Shown here one piece after another: positions 26,400 through 38,800 of a DNA stretch of 64,000 bases (the first letter of the stretch is position 1; each line of letters opens with the position of its first letter). The notes under the pieces are model-generated. The model searched no databases. It saw nothing but the letters and a program-made list of their open reading frames with translations, and was not told where the DNA came from. The stretch is from Gibbula magus. Its lineage: Eukaryota; Mollusca; Gastropoda; Trochida; Trochidae. Where the stretch lies: assembly GCA_936450465.1 (NCBI GenBank), contig OW388296.1, positions 50,915,750-50,979,749 of the forward strand, written 5' to 3'. A program made the translations under genes and the position numbers.

Positions 26400-27320
26400 T
26401 AAATGACAAAACAAAACAGATGACGGCGACTGTTTGACACATGTTACTTACCTTATCGGATCATGTCGGATTTACAGGACAGTACATCATCATTGGGAAA
26501 TTGTGTGACAGAGATAAGCACTTGATGAGACATATTCTGCTAAAAGCTTATTGACAATGGGATTCGTTTGGTGTTATTTTCCAACGTAATCCGGGATATG
26601 TATCCTCCATAGAATATATACCAATGTAAAGGATGGTATACATTTTGTAAGAAGTCTTCTAGTTGTCCTTTACACGAATCAAATGATAATGTACACTTTC
26701 TGACAATGTCATGTCAATGTCAATTTCCTACCTTTTGGTCACCTCGGTAAAACTGTTAGTGGTTATTTATCTTTGGATATAGCTTTCCAATGTTTTACAA
26801 AAAAATAGGACAATAAGATTATGATTGCCACTTTCCAGAAACACTAGGTTAAGTTCTTATCAAATACACACGCACACTTTATACTAAGCTTAACCATTAG
26901 TTATTTTAAGAAAATTAGAACAATCGTAAATAAAAGACATTATAGTTGCATCTACACATGCCAACATGAACTCTGTGCACTGTTAATTTCCTTATGCATG
27001 TCACTTCACTGCCATGGGAATAAAACTCTCATTTAATCTGACTGCAAATCGTAAACCAAAGGAACTTTATTCCATGTTCAGCTAAGAATTGCCACCAAAA
27101 GGAAAAGATCTGCTCAATTCAGCCCATGCATCATATTTCCTCTGATAATCTCAGGTTGCAGATTAATTTGCCTTACAGAATGCAAAAGTTTCTTTGAGTA
27201 GTGGTTTGCACTTGAAGGTATCGACATTATAATTGGATTGGATGTGGGGGTCAATAAAACATTCACATGTGCTTCATGTATAACTCGGATGTAATAAGTC
27301 ATTCTTTATGGCATAATTTT
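26400..27320. repeat. Duplicated intronic block A, copy 2
   Basis: Colinear with 18600-20060 but shorter. A small - strand frame at 27114-27302 is not conserved in the sister copy, which argues against coding. A short third piece is at about 39200-39320 (TTAAAAGGTTATTGGCATTG). Confidence 0.75.
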
Positions 27321-27611
27321 CCTGTGGGGAAAATAAGACGTATTGCTTCTTTGTATAGAGGTTTCTGGCTCAGTAGGAACAGCTCATGTGGATGGGGAAA
27401 TTAATCAGATAGGCGTGTCGATATCACTGGCAATAAACATGTCAATTTGATAAATAAGGTTTATGAATGCAGATGATTATAAGAAAAGGAATGAAATATT
27501 GAATATTGAGTCGATTATGTGTTCAAATGATAAAGTATGAATATTTCACTCTTGGTTGCCATATTCACGTGTTTAAATTGAGATGTATGTTGTTAAACAT
27601 TCGATTCATCT

Positions 27612-28180
27612 ACTCACGTGCAAAAGAAACGTCCCCACATGTTTAAAAGAGTTTAAAATTAAATATTGATGTCGGAGAAAGGAGAGTTTGAATGTATTTG
27701 ACAGTAACATGCTTTATAAAGAAGCACTTATAATTTTACTACATCAGTGAATGGTACTTCTAGTTTTAGGTCTGTTTAAATACACGTGGGGTGCTAAAAT
27801 CGCTTTATCAAGATGTTGTTTGACAACATTGTTTCGTTTTTAAGTTTAAAACATCAAACCAGTAGAAATTTAATAAATAAAAGATGTCGTTGACATAAAT
27901 AACCTTCTTGAAGCATCATTACCGCATCATTAAAGCAGGGCGTCACAAAACAAGCCCAAACTCCCCTTTTTGACGCTTCTGTCTAGTTAAGGAGCTCCCA
28001 AAACGACGATTTCTAAAAACGCGTGTTTCTCAGAAATATGAACAGATAATGTTCTGAAAATTCATATTTAGTATTGTTGAGTTCTGAAGACATGATATAA
28101 CTCTGATGTGCTCGTATTTTACGCCCGTGGTTTGAAATATCGTGTACATTATGCATGGGACGTTTCTTTTGCACGTGAGT
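27612..28180. mobile_element. Non-autonomous DNA transposon, ~570 bp, perfect 24-bp inverted ends
   Basis: The left end ACTCACGTGCAAAAGAAACG (plus TCCC) is repeated exactly, inverted, at 28157-28180. Interior motifs (AGGAGCTCCCAAAACGACGA, TCAGAAATATGAACAG) recur at 6790-6840. No transposase ORF is present. The clean ends suggest a fairly recent or constrained copy. Confidence 0.75.
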
Positions 28181-28499
28181 TTATAACATTAAATCTCGCA
28201 GAACGTCTGTTCTTTGAAACAAAAATAACTAATCGACGCGACTGCATTCAACTACCATTTTTAGACGAAAAATGAGTAATAATGTTAAATAGCTCTATAT
28301 GATATATTGTACCGTGAAAGAAGGCACATGTTGAAAGGAGCAACGCCCCAACAAGCCTACAGTTACCTTATTAAAAAGAAGTTCCAACATTTGGTTAATA
28401 TTACATTGACGTAGTGATAAAACAGTGTTTAAACAATTAGGAATGCCTCCAATGAACACACTTCTATAGATATAAATATATCTTAGATAGAATTTAAGA

Positions 28500-28740
28500 G
28501 AAATAATAATAACTTTTAAAATTCCTACATGACTGAGGTAGACAGGAATAGTGATGAATTTAAGGAAACCGATCTCCGTCCCATTGATCCAACATTGAGC
28601 TGGCAAGGGTCAATACTAAAGCATGAAAATGATTGAAACTTTTGCTTCACTGGTTTGACTTTGACAGATTAATGTGAATTTGAACTTCAGACCAATTGTT
28701 CAAAATCAACGTTGGAGTATTGATTTGTACGAATGATCTT
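28500..28740. repeat. Duplicated intronic block J, copy 2
   Basis: GACTGAGGTAGACAGG, TTTTGCTTCACTGGTTTGAC and CTTCAGACCAATTGTTCAAA parallel 20640-20860. Confidence 0.6.
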
Positions 28741-29679
28741 CAGTGTCGTGATTTATCGTCAGTGGTGGGTTCCGAGAATGAAGTTTCACAGGTGGCACAA
28801 CATCGAACACAAAGACATCATTGGTAAAACAGTGGCCATGGGACAGTCAGTCAGTGTCTTAAACGTCCACCCTCTCTACCCTTTGTCATCTCGCATCATT
28901 AGCACAGGGCCTTTCAGAAAGCACTACGGTAATCGCAAGTCACTTAGGTTACCTTAGTGAAATGTTAAAGAATGGGAGTTAAGGTTAACCTCAGTAACGG
29001 TTGCTTTGTGAAAAGAAGCCCAGGCCAATAACCCAAAGCTAACAGAAACTGCACTGAAAGATTTGACAATAACGTTTTTCTGAAGAGCAGCATTTTTTTA
29101 ATCATACGCGAATGGAATTTGCATGTTTTATTAAAACATGTATTTTGTTGTTCATTCTGATGATTTATTTGAAAAGTTCTCGCCTTCCTGAACGGTGACG
29201 TTGGTGAATTAGAGCGAAATGACACGTGGTTACTAAATTAGGCCCTGTTAAAGATTTTCTTTTGGAACTTATCGCGCTTATACCAGAGCTTCTTTATTAT
29301 TATAATGGCCAGTACGCTGTTTGAAACAGGGGAGTGTTTCAAACCTCAACGAAATAAAATTTTAAATGCGACCATTTCATCTTTCAAAACACCATTGTAA
29401 TCTTGTCTGTTTTGGGAACATTTGATGTAATTATAACCTGAGATTACAGGGACTGAACTTTCCATCACGATAATATATTTCAAGACACGAGTTACACATC
29501 TCTCACATCTAACAAACTAAGATCATACGTAAATAGAGAGGAAATTCAGTCAATTCTGTAATTTTGCACACTGTAATTATAGCCGTAAATCCTTGGTTTG
29601 ACAGAGTTGCACTGGGAAACATTTCTTTATTAAAGGGAACAGCGCCCGTCTTGCCTAACACACCATGAAATAAGTTATC

Positions 29680-29950
29680 ATGTATCAGAGACTATAATAA
29701 GCCTGATTGAAGTTGATACTAGAACCATAATGAGACTTCCACAGTCAAAGAATTGTTTGGAACAAAGTCCATGTAGGGAATTATTTGTGGGTGACATTTG
29801 TAAACGTATTGAATAAGGCAGCAACAATGTACCTTCAAATCGCTCATCAAATGTCATATTAAAACATATTTGCATCCATGATTCATTATTTACAATGATT
29901 TTGCATCATACATAACAACCATACGATTAAAAGTTTATAACAGTCATCAC
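29680..29950. repeat. Duplicated intronic block G, copy 2
   Basis: CCATAATGAGACTTCCACAG and TTGCATCATACATAAC match block G copy 1 in order. Confidence 0.5.
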
Positions 29951-31309
29951 TGCTGTCAGCAATTGATGTTTGTTTACATATTAGGCATCATCAGATGTTT
30001 CCTCGCCAAACCGTATGATAACAGCCCAGGTTCAGGTAACCAATCACAGAACGTCCAACCAAAGGTTTCTGTACAAAAAACTAGGGGCAAGTATTTCCTT
30101 ACAGCTATACTTTTTTCGTCCGTTTCCGTAACACGAGGAACGTGTTAACAATGACTCCAAATGCTTTCAAAACAGCGACAGTTTAAAATTATGATATGAT
30201 TAGTCAACTTGGTTGTGCTCGCACTAAACTGGTACGGAACACATGTCTATAGATACGGGGTGTTCTCAGACAGTGTGTGAATCTGTTCGAATCCCAGTAA
30301 AAGCATTATTTTGCAATTTCAATTTCTTGGAACAAGGTCGTTGTTTTAATCAGACTGTGAAATTTCAGGATGCGTATCTGTCTATCCATTTGTAGATAGG
30401 ATAGGTAACATTTGAATAACTTTGGAGAATTCTAATCATGGGAGAATAAAAGTACATACGTATGTTATAATTATAACACTTAAGGGTTATCAATACTAAC
30501 CATAAAGACGTACAACGTTAAGTTCAGATGTATATGTTCAGTATTAGAGAATTGAAAATAACACACACTTGTCACTGAGGTCACAGGGGCGTATATCGCT
30601 GAGAAACAGCGTTTGGAAGACATATATACCTATATAGACCCTACCCTATTACTATATAAAAGGAAAGGGATGTAACGACCAAACCACCCCATGCTCATTC
30701 AAACTCATATTTCGCATCAAAAACTATTTCTATGGCACAGTCGATGACTAAATGATGTCCCTACAAAATGAGCTATAAATTGTCACAATCGGATCATTAT
30801 TTCAAAAGCTATGCGCCAAAACAGTCCGTATATCGCTACCTCCACATTTTCAAGCCAATTTCGACGCTCACGAAAATCAGCGAAAACTCACCTTTTAAAA
30901 TCGTTTATTAATTCTACCAATGTTAACAGCACCTATGAATCGGCAGATTCGAACCGAAGAGTGAAACTACAGAAAGAAAAACATTACAACACCTACATAT
31001 CATTTCTCCGATTGTACTACGGCATTTTGTCTCAAATCATCACCATGCAGTGCGCTCGTCGCTAACTGTCAGCCATTATGACCGTATGGACTATCACTTC
31101 AACATTGACAAATAATGGCAAGATCATCAAAATCAACTGGACCCTTCATCTAAACTAGAAGAACATTGTGTAAGATATGACGATAGTTCAGAAAATAGTT
31201 CCTGAAATATCCCGCCAGCAAGTTTAGCATGCAAGCCCATAATTCAAAGTTTCACTGTGATCTTGACAATAAAGTCAAGTTTGAGAATGGTCTATTGAGA
31301 ACGTCAAGC

Positions 31310-31800
31310 TATTGAGAACAAACTATGGAGACGAAACAGATACTGTATGGCAAGACTTTCCTCTGACACCTCTTAACGTCAATCATTAAGATTACTAAAC
31401 GAGAGACCTATTTTCCCGTCTATATGGGGCGGGATAGCGCAGTGGTTAGCGCGTTCGGCTTTGGATCAAGAGGTCCGGAGTTCGAATCCCGCCAGGGGCA
31501 CGGCAACTTTGTCTGCAGTAGAGAACTGTTCTACACGCAGTAAGGTTTGGGTGCAATGCTACACTGAATTTCAGAGTAGTACCACCCATGGTTCGCTAGT
31601 TCCAGCCGTTGCTCGCAGGTTTCACCGCAATGCATAGCCACATGGCGTTGCGGTCTTTCTCCCTGCCGTAATACTAGCAGCCGCGATATAAGTGAAATAC
31701 TCTTGAAAGCGGCGTTAAACCCCAACTCACCTCACCTCAGCTCCCGTCTCTATGATAGCCCAATTAACTTTGAAAAGTCTCCTTTATTGTTAAATTGCAT
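31310..31800. repeat. Duplicated block D, copy 2, split by a SINE
   Basis: GGCAAGACTTTCCTCTGACA and CTCTTAACGTCAATCATTAA precede the SINE at 31426; TCCCGTCTCTATGATAGCC follows it. The block is interrupted only here. Confidence 0.65.
31426..31741 (+). mobile_element. tRNA-derived SINE, full-length copy with target-site duplication
   Basis: The head reads like a tRNA: box A around GATAGCGCAGTGGTTAGCGC and box B GGAGTTCGAATCCCGCC (near 31479-31495). A body of about 240 bases follows, ending AACGCCGC-type sequence (reverse) and repeated CTCACCTCACC. It is flanked by a near-perfect 13-base duplication, TCCCGTCTATATG (31414-31426) and TCCCGTCTCTATG (31742-31754). It is inserted in duplicated block D; sister blocks at 24.9 and 38.0 kb lack it. 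This is the best reference copy of the family here. Confidence 0.88.
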
Positions 31801-31824
31801 CGCTTTTGTGGACATTTCACATAC

Positions 31825-32050
31825 ATTCACTTAAGGAGGTGTGGGAATCCACTGCAAAATAGATGGGTCTTAAACTGTTGTTCAGACGTGTGTATTTCTG
31901 CGTCAGTGTGTGAACTCCAACGCGCCATAAAGTAAACACTAATCCAACAGACACACAGACACATGATGCGATTCATGTCAAGAAAAAAACATCCCCTAGT
32001 GCAATTGCTAGAGTCGCAGACTAAACGGTTTGAGCATCTGTTCATTTGAG
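31825..32050. repeat. Duplicated block E, copy 1
   Basis: GAGGTGTGGGAATCCACTGC, ATGATGCGATTCATGTCAAG, AGTCGCAGACTAAACGG and GCATCTGTTCAT match 38095-38300. A short related piece (GTTGCTGTTTGAACACCCTC) follows the minisatellite at 25754. Confidence 0.65.
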
Positions 32051-32325
32051 TAGAACATTGGGAAACACATACACATCAGCAGGTCCAATTATTGAAATGT
32101 TTGGATCGACATCAATTTTGTATTTCACAAACAATACAACATAATTTGCTATTGTACATATTGTAAAACAAATCAATATGTACACAATACAGCAAATTAC
32201 AACATAATACGTGCTGGACAAATAAATACATGTAAGTGGTCATAGAAATAAATTGATGTCAATATTCGTTCCTTAAAATGCAACAAACAAAACATTGATG
32301 GTGTAGTAATGGATAGTAATGTCAA

Positions 32326-32790
32326 GTAAACAAAGCTAATACCATTTGCAATTAGAACAGAAGACTTGTTAGCTGGTGTGTACTTATTTGGATGATGTTG
32401 GCGGTGATCTAAGACGGGACACAGAGGTTCGACGTCATTGCGGTAATTAATTCAATCAGAAACCCTGTGAAATCTCCCAGGTCCTTACAACCTCCTGAGC
32501 TGTCATCCATGGAGATTGATAGGAGGTCGATGTTGTGAGAAGCAGAGTGTAAGAGTTAAGGAGAGTTTCTGTGATGAGACTACAAGGGATACAGGATTGG
32601 CCTTGTCGATCATACAAGATTTTTTTAATAACCCCCAATAAATCCGAGTAAAATCTCACTGCAATATGTATGACGATAGTAACAAAATCAATGAAGCGTT
32701 CACAGGTCACAATTTACGACCATGAAGTCGACGTGAGACCTGTCGCTGCATTCCTGGTAACAATAATGATGGAACTTGGATGTGATGAGA
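32326..32790. repeat. Duplicated block C, copy 2, with highly conserved core
   Basis: Nearly identical to copy 3 (38341-38800) across about 430 bases: TTAGCTGGTGTGTACTTATT, GTGATCTAAGACGGGACACA, TGTCATCCATGGAGATTGAT (32501) and TATGACGATAGTAACAAAAT. Flanks on both sides are clearly more diverged. Confidence 0.85.
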
Positions 32791-33539
32791 ATGATTTACA
32801 CTCGGTTAAGCTATTCAATCAATTTATTGCAGCATATATAGCAACTCTATTTGATTTATTGAGACTTATGTAGCTCACTCCTTTATGGAGACCTCAATTG
32901 AAAATATTCACTACATTTAAATCTAAACTCATTTGCTAAAGTCCTAACACGCTACGTCAAGGCATGTTGTCAGCTTTCTGTTAATGGAAAGTGGAAGGTG
33001 GTGTCGTTTTCACTGATTTAAGCAGGCACCTCAACACATTTTAGCAAGTTTTATTACTAACGTGAGTGCATCGTATTTAAACGACTCAATGTTATGTCTG
33101 TAACATCATGGCTCATGCTTGCCTATCAATTGACATTGAAATGAAATCGAAAGTTTGACACTAACAACGTGTTTTAAGCGTTCATAATGCATAGGAATAC
33201 TTATTGACTGGGTCAATTTCCAAATGAATCAAACTCAAGGAATTTCTCAAACGAAAATATATACCTTCACAAATACTAACATCCCTGTAAGTAATATCAT
33301 CTATAACAGTAGAACATCTTTGTTTATCCATTGATAATTCACGATGGCAGATCATGGTCAATGAGTCATGCACACATTTTATTCGATCATCCTTTGAAAC
33401 GACTCCACACTTTGGTATACGATCTTTTTTCTAGCATGTACCTTTTAAAGCTCAATACTCTAAACAAATGTTATGGAGACGTTATACCCTAAACAAACAT
33501 GTATAATGTTAAATATTTATGGTTTGCATTTATGAATGA

Positions 33540-33960
33540 AGTGTTCAGTACAAATTATAACACCGTCTAAAGAGAACAGAACGAGGTTTGACGTCATTTA
33601 TTGTCTGATAGCTCCGAGATATGCAAAAAGAAGTGTATTGAATGAGACCCCATCAACAGATATGCTGTTTTGCATTAATTCCTTTTCCATCTCTATTTCC
33701 CATATCAAGTATATTCCTATTACGTCACTAAGCAATTACAATGAAGTATTGAACGTGTCACAATTATCTGCGAAAACTCTAACATGTTGTGCGGTGACGT
33801 TTAGTGATTGAGAGGAATATTCTCATATTGATTTTTTTGGAAAACTACATGATGACTATTATCCTAAGGCCTGTGAAAAAAAATTCGATGGATTGATCTA
33901 TCTATTTAGACTTCATACTTTATCTATCAGAATGAGAGAATTTGAATCATTTGTAAAATA
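33540..33960. repeat. Duplicated block B, copy 2
   Basis: CTGATAGCTCCGAGATATGC, AGAAGTGTATTGAATGAGAC, TATTACGTCACTAAG and TGGATTGATCTATCTATTTA follow copy 1. A 91-codon frame (33536-33811) lies here but is broken in the other copies. Confidence 0.65.
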
Positions 33961-34194
33961 TCTCTCCAAAATAGTTGTTAAAATGTTTTCGTTTTCTTTA
34001 ATAACAAACCACATATAAACATCGGTGAAAATTATTCCCACACATTAAGATAAATTGCTTATTTTCTTTAATGTCACAGAAGAGGAGGCTTCAATACATG
34101 ACACTCGTAAATGTTCACATTTTACACAGAATATTCACATATGAGCTCATCAGCTTTTCATTATATTAAAAATATGGTGATCTTAGAAACCAAG

Positions 34195-34320
34195 AAGTTT
34201 ATATCAGTGTGGTAATCAATCTACATATAATAACTGTGAATCACAAACGTCATTACAACCTTCTGAGCGGTCAGCCATGGGATTTTGATAAGATATCGAT
34301 GTTAGGGGAAGATTAGCGTG
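34195..34320. repeat. Duplicated block C, degenerate copy 4
   Basis: ACAACCTTCTGAGCGGTCAG, then CCATGGGATTTTGATAAGAT, resemble the block C core with many changes. Confidence 0.45.
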
Positions 34321-34861
34321 TTTAAAGATGCATCCATTGTGTTTCATAACATTTTATTTGGCTTTAATACGTTCCAATTCACCACAAGTGCTGTCTTTAA
34401 TACAAATAAATTCACTCAGCTTGCATATTTATCCCCAATCGCCACATTGATCATAATTACTAGTTTCCAATTAAAATTGAGTAACATCATTATGCATTTG
34501 CAGAAACCGAAATTGCACGTCCCATTTACATGCACAATAGTTATGTGACCCATTAAACATTATCAACTCAAATTTGTCTTTTTGTCTGTTATAAATAAGA
34601 TTCCAGAATTACGTTTGACTCATTGACGCGCCACACGCTGTGCATTGTCCGGTTTTCGATGCATTGTCCGTTGTACTCTGATAACCGTAGCAGATATATT
34701 CCACAACACTATTATTCAAACCCAAACATGCCAAAGTTTGTACATCTACTTAAAAACCAAAATGCAAAAATTATCTTACGTCTAGCCATATTTGTACACA
34801 AACTACACAAAATTGTATAAATGTTTATACAGAATGTATTTAACATACCAGCGCCTGTGAG

Positions 34862-34935
34862 GAACTGTTTGTATATGATTGTCAGGGTACTTTTGGCCTC
34901 ATGGCCACTCTACGAAATAAATCTGTCTCTCTGTC
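34862..34935 (+). repeat. Retroelement-like 3' tail fragment
   Basis: GGCCTCATGGCCACTCTACG, AAATAAATCTGTCTCTCTGT. A similar GGGGCCAGAAGGCCACG with AAATTTATTGCATTTC (reverse) is at 17513-17555. Family not identified. Confidence 0.35.
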
Positions 34936-34984
34936 TGTAAACTGTATTTAGAAAGCATGGCAAATTCTTCGACAAGCAGACAGA

Positions 34985-35391
34985 GTCGGCGGTATCCCCC
35001 GCCATATAGAAATTTTGAATATATTTATGCATTTTGAATATATAATGCATTTACTTTCTATATAGCAAAATGCACATCTAGACTACTTGGTTGATACCTG
35101 TACAAAGTTTCAGCAAAATATATTGAATAGTTTTAAAGTTTGAGGCCGGAATATAGTTTTCCCTCTTCTTGGTTCTAAGTCATGACTGTTGGCATTCGTA
35201 AAAAAAAAAAAAAAAATTCTCAAATTTCTATATAGCAAAAGGCACATCTAGACTACTTGGTTGATAACTGTACAAAGTTTCAGCAAAATATATTGAATAG
35301 TTAAAACTTAAAAGCCCGGACGCACAGACGGACAGACGGACGGAACCCATTTCTATATTCCCCCCAAAACTTCGTTGTGGCGGGGGATAAT
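34985..35391. mobile_element. Mollusc-type foldback element with an internal direct repeat
   Basis: The ends are inverted: GGTATCCCCCGCCATATAGA at the left and GTGGCGGGGGATAAT at the right. Two direct copies of a roughly 80-base unit (TTTCTATATAGCAAAATGCA onward) lie at about 35056-35135 and 35222-35305, separated by an A-tract. The right part holds GACGGACAGACGGACGGA. Elements of this look are abundant in bivalve genomes (from memory). Confidence 0.65.
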
Positions 35392-35829
35392 GAAACGATG
35401 CCAGAGCAATGTTGGACACATGTCTTTAGGTGTTCAACGAAAGCAGTTTCATGTGACTCAAAGGGCTTGACCATAGATACTATGAAACGTCTTGAAAGTT
35501 GCTTTCCTAACCAAGGGATTTTAAAAATCATATCTGGAGTTGATAATGTTTTCATGATAGTAAGTAACTTATAGCAACATATTATAAAGAGAAAGTATTA
35601 AACAAGTAATTTCCTGTATCATGTATAGCATTTTTTAGGAACTTAACGAAGTATATTTGTGAGTAGGGGTTGTGTCCTTGTAAATGACGTACCTAATAAC
35701 GTCTGTCCACCTCTCTTTAATGGTTGGATCATAAGGTACCCATGTAGATCAGTAGGGTAATATATATAATAAAGCAATTACTGTTATTGTGCATTATCAG
35801 AAAACCCAGAGTGTCGTTATAGATAATTA

Positions 35830-36571
35830 TAGCGGTCATTCCGTCCGTCCTTCCGTCCGTCCGTCCTTCCGTCCGGTCAATTTTCTCAAAAACCGTCAAA
35901 GGTACATCAATACAGTACAGATGTTAACCATGTTCTTCCGATCGCGCACAGACAATTTTCAATTTTCTGAGATTTAATTTTGTTGTTGTTTCCATGGAAA
36001 CGTCACTTTTTGGACGTTTTATTGTGTTCAATGGGGACGATTTTTCTTGGATACGGTTCAACCTAGGTGAATGAAATTTTGGTTGTGAGTACTCATGACC
36101 ATATTCTTTATCGAGTTCGAAAACCATTTCCGAAATATTATTTTTTAAGGAGTTATGGCCCTTGAATCCGAAATTGTACTTAGTACCAAAAGAACTGTGA
36201 TGCTCCAATGGGGACAAGTTTTATCGGAAACTATTACATCTAGGTGAATGAAATTTAATATGGTTGTAGTCCAGATGATACTCTTCATCGAGTTCGAAAA
36301 CCAGTTCCGAAATATTATTTTTTACGGAGTTATGAAGCCCTTGAATCTGTAATTGAACTTGGTACACATTACCTATGGGATGCCCTAATGGGAAAAATGT
36401 TACATCTAGGTGAATGAAATTTTGTAATAACAGTCAGTTCCTAAAATTATTTTGGACAATATTATGATGCTTGAAGCTGTTTTTTAAACATAATAACCTT
36501 CACATCTATAATTCTCAATGGACGAATAGCGGATGGCGGGGGTATGTGAGCCATGCTCACTTTTTTCTTGT
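35830..36571. mobile_element. Mollusc-type element with a GTCCGTCC head and ~190-bp internal repeats
   Basis: It opens GCGGTCATTCCGTCCGTCCT, holds about 2.4 units of a roughly 190-base repeat marked by CTAGGTGAATGAAATTT and GTTCGAAAACCA, and ends GGCGGGGGTATGTGAGCCAT. Small overlapping frames in it look fortuitous. Confidence 0.65.
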
Positions 36572-36999
36572 TGGTAACAGTTTTATTATTCGCATGAAGT
36601 ATTATGATTCTTGGAAAAGTGGTCCATGTATTTTATATAATTTCCATCAATTTTAGATTTGAAATTTGAATTTTAGAGTTTATCAGACTGTTTTAATGTG
36701 TCGATAACATGCCTCGTCATTTGACAATTTTAAAATTTAAAATAATAGCTCATCGGATATTACATTTTTCTTTGTCTCTAAGATAAAGACTAACATATCA
36801 AATAATAAGGAATTGCCCAGTCATCAAATTTGGAATTCACATAAGCCAATGTATGTCAACTCAAAATGTAATAATTATTATAGATCCTCGTATTGTGAGG
36901 AACAAATAACAATGTTACTCTATTGTTTTGTGTCTATTGGAGGTTTGCAGTTCACTCAAGGGACCAGTCTCCACAGAGCACAAAAGCTTGTAATATGAT

Positions 37000-37300
37000 A
37001 CTCCCATAACCAGAATCCCCTAAGGCTTCATTTTAAGGCAATGGGTCACCATATCTACAATTTATAATATTCATTGGCATTGGAGTCTTGGGAGTACACA
37101 ACTTTCCAGCTTTTCATGAGCTTTTTCGTACTTGAAAAGAAGATGAAAGTAGGTTTTAGGACATGGCCCTTATTTATCATCCTATACTCTAATAATCTAA
37201 ACCGTAGGAATTATAAAACTCCATGGAAGTCCATCATAAGTCATTGGGTACAAGCAAAAGTCTACATTTGTCATGTTCTCGACATCGCTTTACCGGTGAG
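37000..37300 (-). mobile_element. Decayed copy of the 41.9-kb element, reverse orientation
   Basis: CAATGGGTCACCATATCTAC, GCATTGGAGTCTTGGGAG and TTGAAAAGAAGATGAAAGTA follow the same order as the 39.5-kb copy. Confidence 0.5.
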
Positions 37301-37904
37301 ATAACTCGTCATACAATAATCATAAAACTGTGACAGCATGTATGCTTATGGAATTATATTAACACTGAAAAAAGATTATAACATGAAATATGGACCAGAA
37401 TATACAGTGAACTAGCAACTTATAATGTCCATCATAATCTTAACTCTCAAAATTCTATATTAAATTTTATTGGTTGAATCATTTTCATCATATTTTCAGA
37501 CTTATATATTCCACCGGGTAACATAATTTGATTATAGTTTCAGATATATTTATTTAACAAGATTTGTATTATTAATTTTAAATACTTCATGGCTCTATGG
37601 AGGAGAATACAAACTGGTTACAACTTCCCTTCAACTCAAATTTTGTTTCCAAATTACTTAGGAGACAAACTTTCTGTGGTTTTAACCTTGTGTGTCTTAC
37701 GTAGATTCGATACCAATTTTTATCATTCGGTGCCGAACGCGTTAGTTCGACTTTCAAAACAAATTGGGTTCAACGTCCGTTCTAGGATAAAATAAACCAA
37801 TCAAAAACAAGGAGTTTACAATGTCATGGTAGAATTATGCTTTGACATTGCTATTAAACTAGCAATCATGACTTTATTGCCTGCCGTCACAGTAAAAATA
37901 TTCG

Positions 37905-38098
37905 AAGTAATCAACACCTTCTTGAGGACATAAGTATGGTCACCAGAAGACCCAATATGGCAAGACTTTCATCTGCTAACTCTTAATGCCAATCATTATT
38001 TGTTGCACTGCCATTGGTAGATTAATTTATGCGAGATCAATTTCCCGGTCTCTTTGTCAAATTACTTCTTCATTGCGATATTTACCCTTTCAACATCG
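37905..38098. repeat. Duplicated block D, copy 3 (pre-expansion minisatellite locus)
   Basis: GGCAAGACTTTCATCTGCTA, TTGTTGCACTGCCATTGGTA and GTCAAATTACTTCTTC lead into a single unit-like sequence at about 38072-38098. Confidence 0.65.
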
Positions 38099-38300
38099 TC
38101 TCCTAAAGAGGTGTTACAATCCACTGTAGCTGTGTCTATTCCTGAGTCACTGTTTGAACACCACCAAGCTATAAATTAAATATAATCCAAAAGGCAAACG
38201 AGCAAATGATGCGATACATCAAGATAATAAGACCAACTCCCTGGTGCAGTTGTCGCAGACTAAAAAGCTTATGCATCTGTTCATGTTTGATTATCTGACA
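38099..38300. repeat. Duplicated block E, copy 2
   Basis: GAGGTGTTACAATCCACTGT, ATGATGCGATACATCAAGAT, TTGTCGCAGACTAAAAAGC and GCATCTGTTCATG parallel 31825-32050. Confidence 0.65.
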
Positions 38301-38340
38301 TATTGGATATAAAAAAAGCATTTTTCACTGCAAGATCCCT

Positions 38341-38800
38341 TATTAGCAATGTCAAGTAAACAAAGCTAATACCATTTCCAATTAGAACAGGAGACTTGTT
38401 AGCTGGTGTGTACTTATTTAGATGATGTTGGCGGTGATCTAAGACGGGACACAGAGGTTCGATGTCATTGCGGTAATTAATTCAATCAGAAACCCTGCGA
38501 AATCTCCCAGGTCCTTACAACCTCCTGAGCTGTCATCCATGGAGATTGATAGGAGGTCGATGTTGTGAGAAGCAGAGTGTAAGAGTTAAGGAGAGTTTCT
38601 GTGATGAGACTACAAGGGATACAGGATGGGCCTTGTTCGATACATACATGTTCTTTTGCATTACCCCCAATAAATCCGAGTAAAATCTCACTGCAATATG
38701 TATGACGATAGTAACAAAATCAATGAAGTGTTCACAGGTCACAATTTACGACCATGAAGTCGACGTGAGACCTGTCGCTGCATTCGGAGTAAAAATAACG
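38341..38800. repeat. Duplicated block C, copy 3, with highly conserved core
   Basis: Partner of 32326-32790. The shared core begins near AATGTCAAGTAAACAAAGCT (38348) and fades after GACCTGTCGCTGCATTC (about 38785). The small - strand frames in both copies are equally well explained by the shared sequence. Confidence 0.85.

Noticed and set aside
31531..31725. - strand frame within the SINE, and a similar one at 55630-55824
   Set aside because: These are antisense readings of the SINE body, shared only because the repeat is shared.
33536..33811. 91-codon + frame
   Set aside because: It lies in block B copy 2 and is broken in sister copies, so coding use is unlikely.
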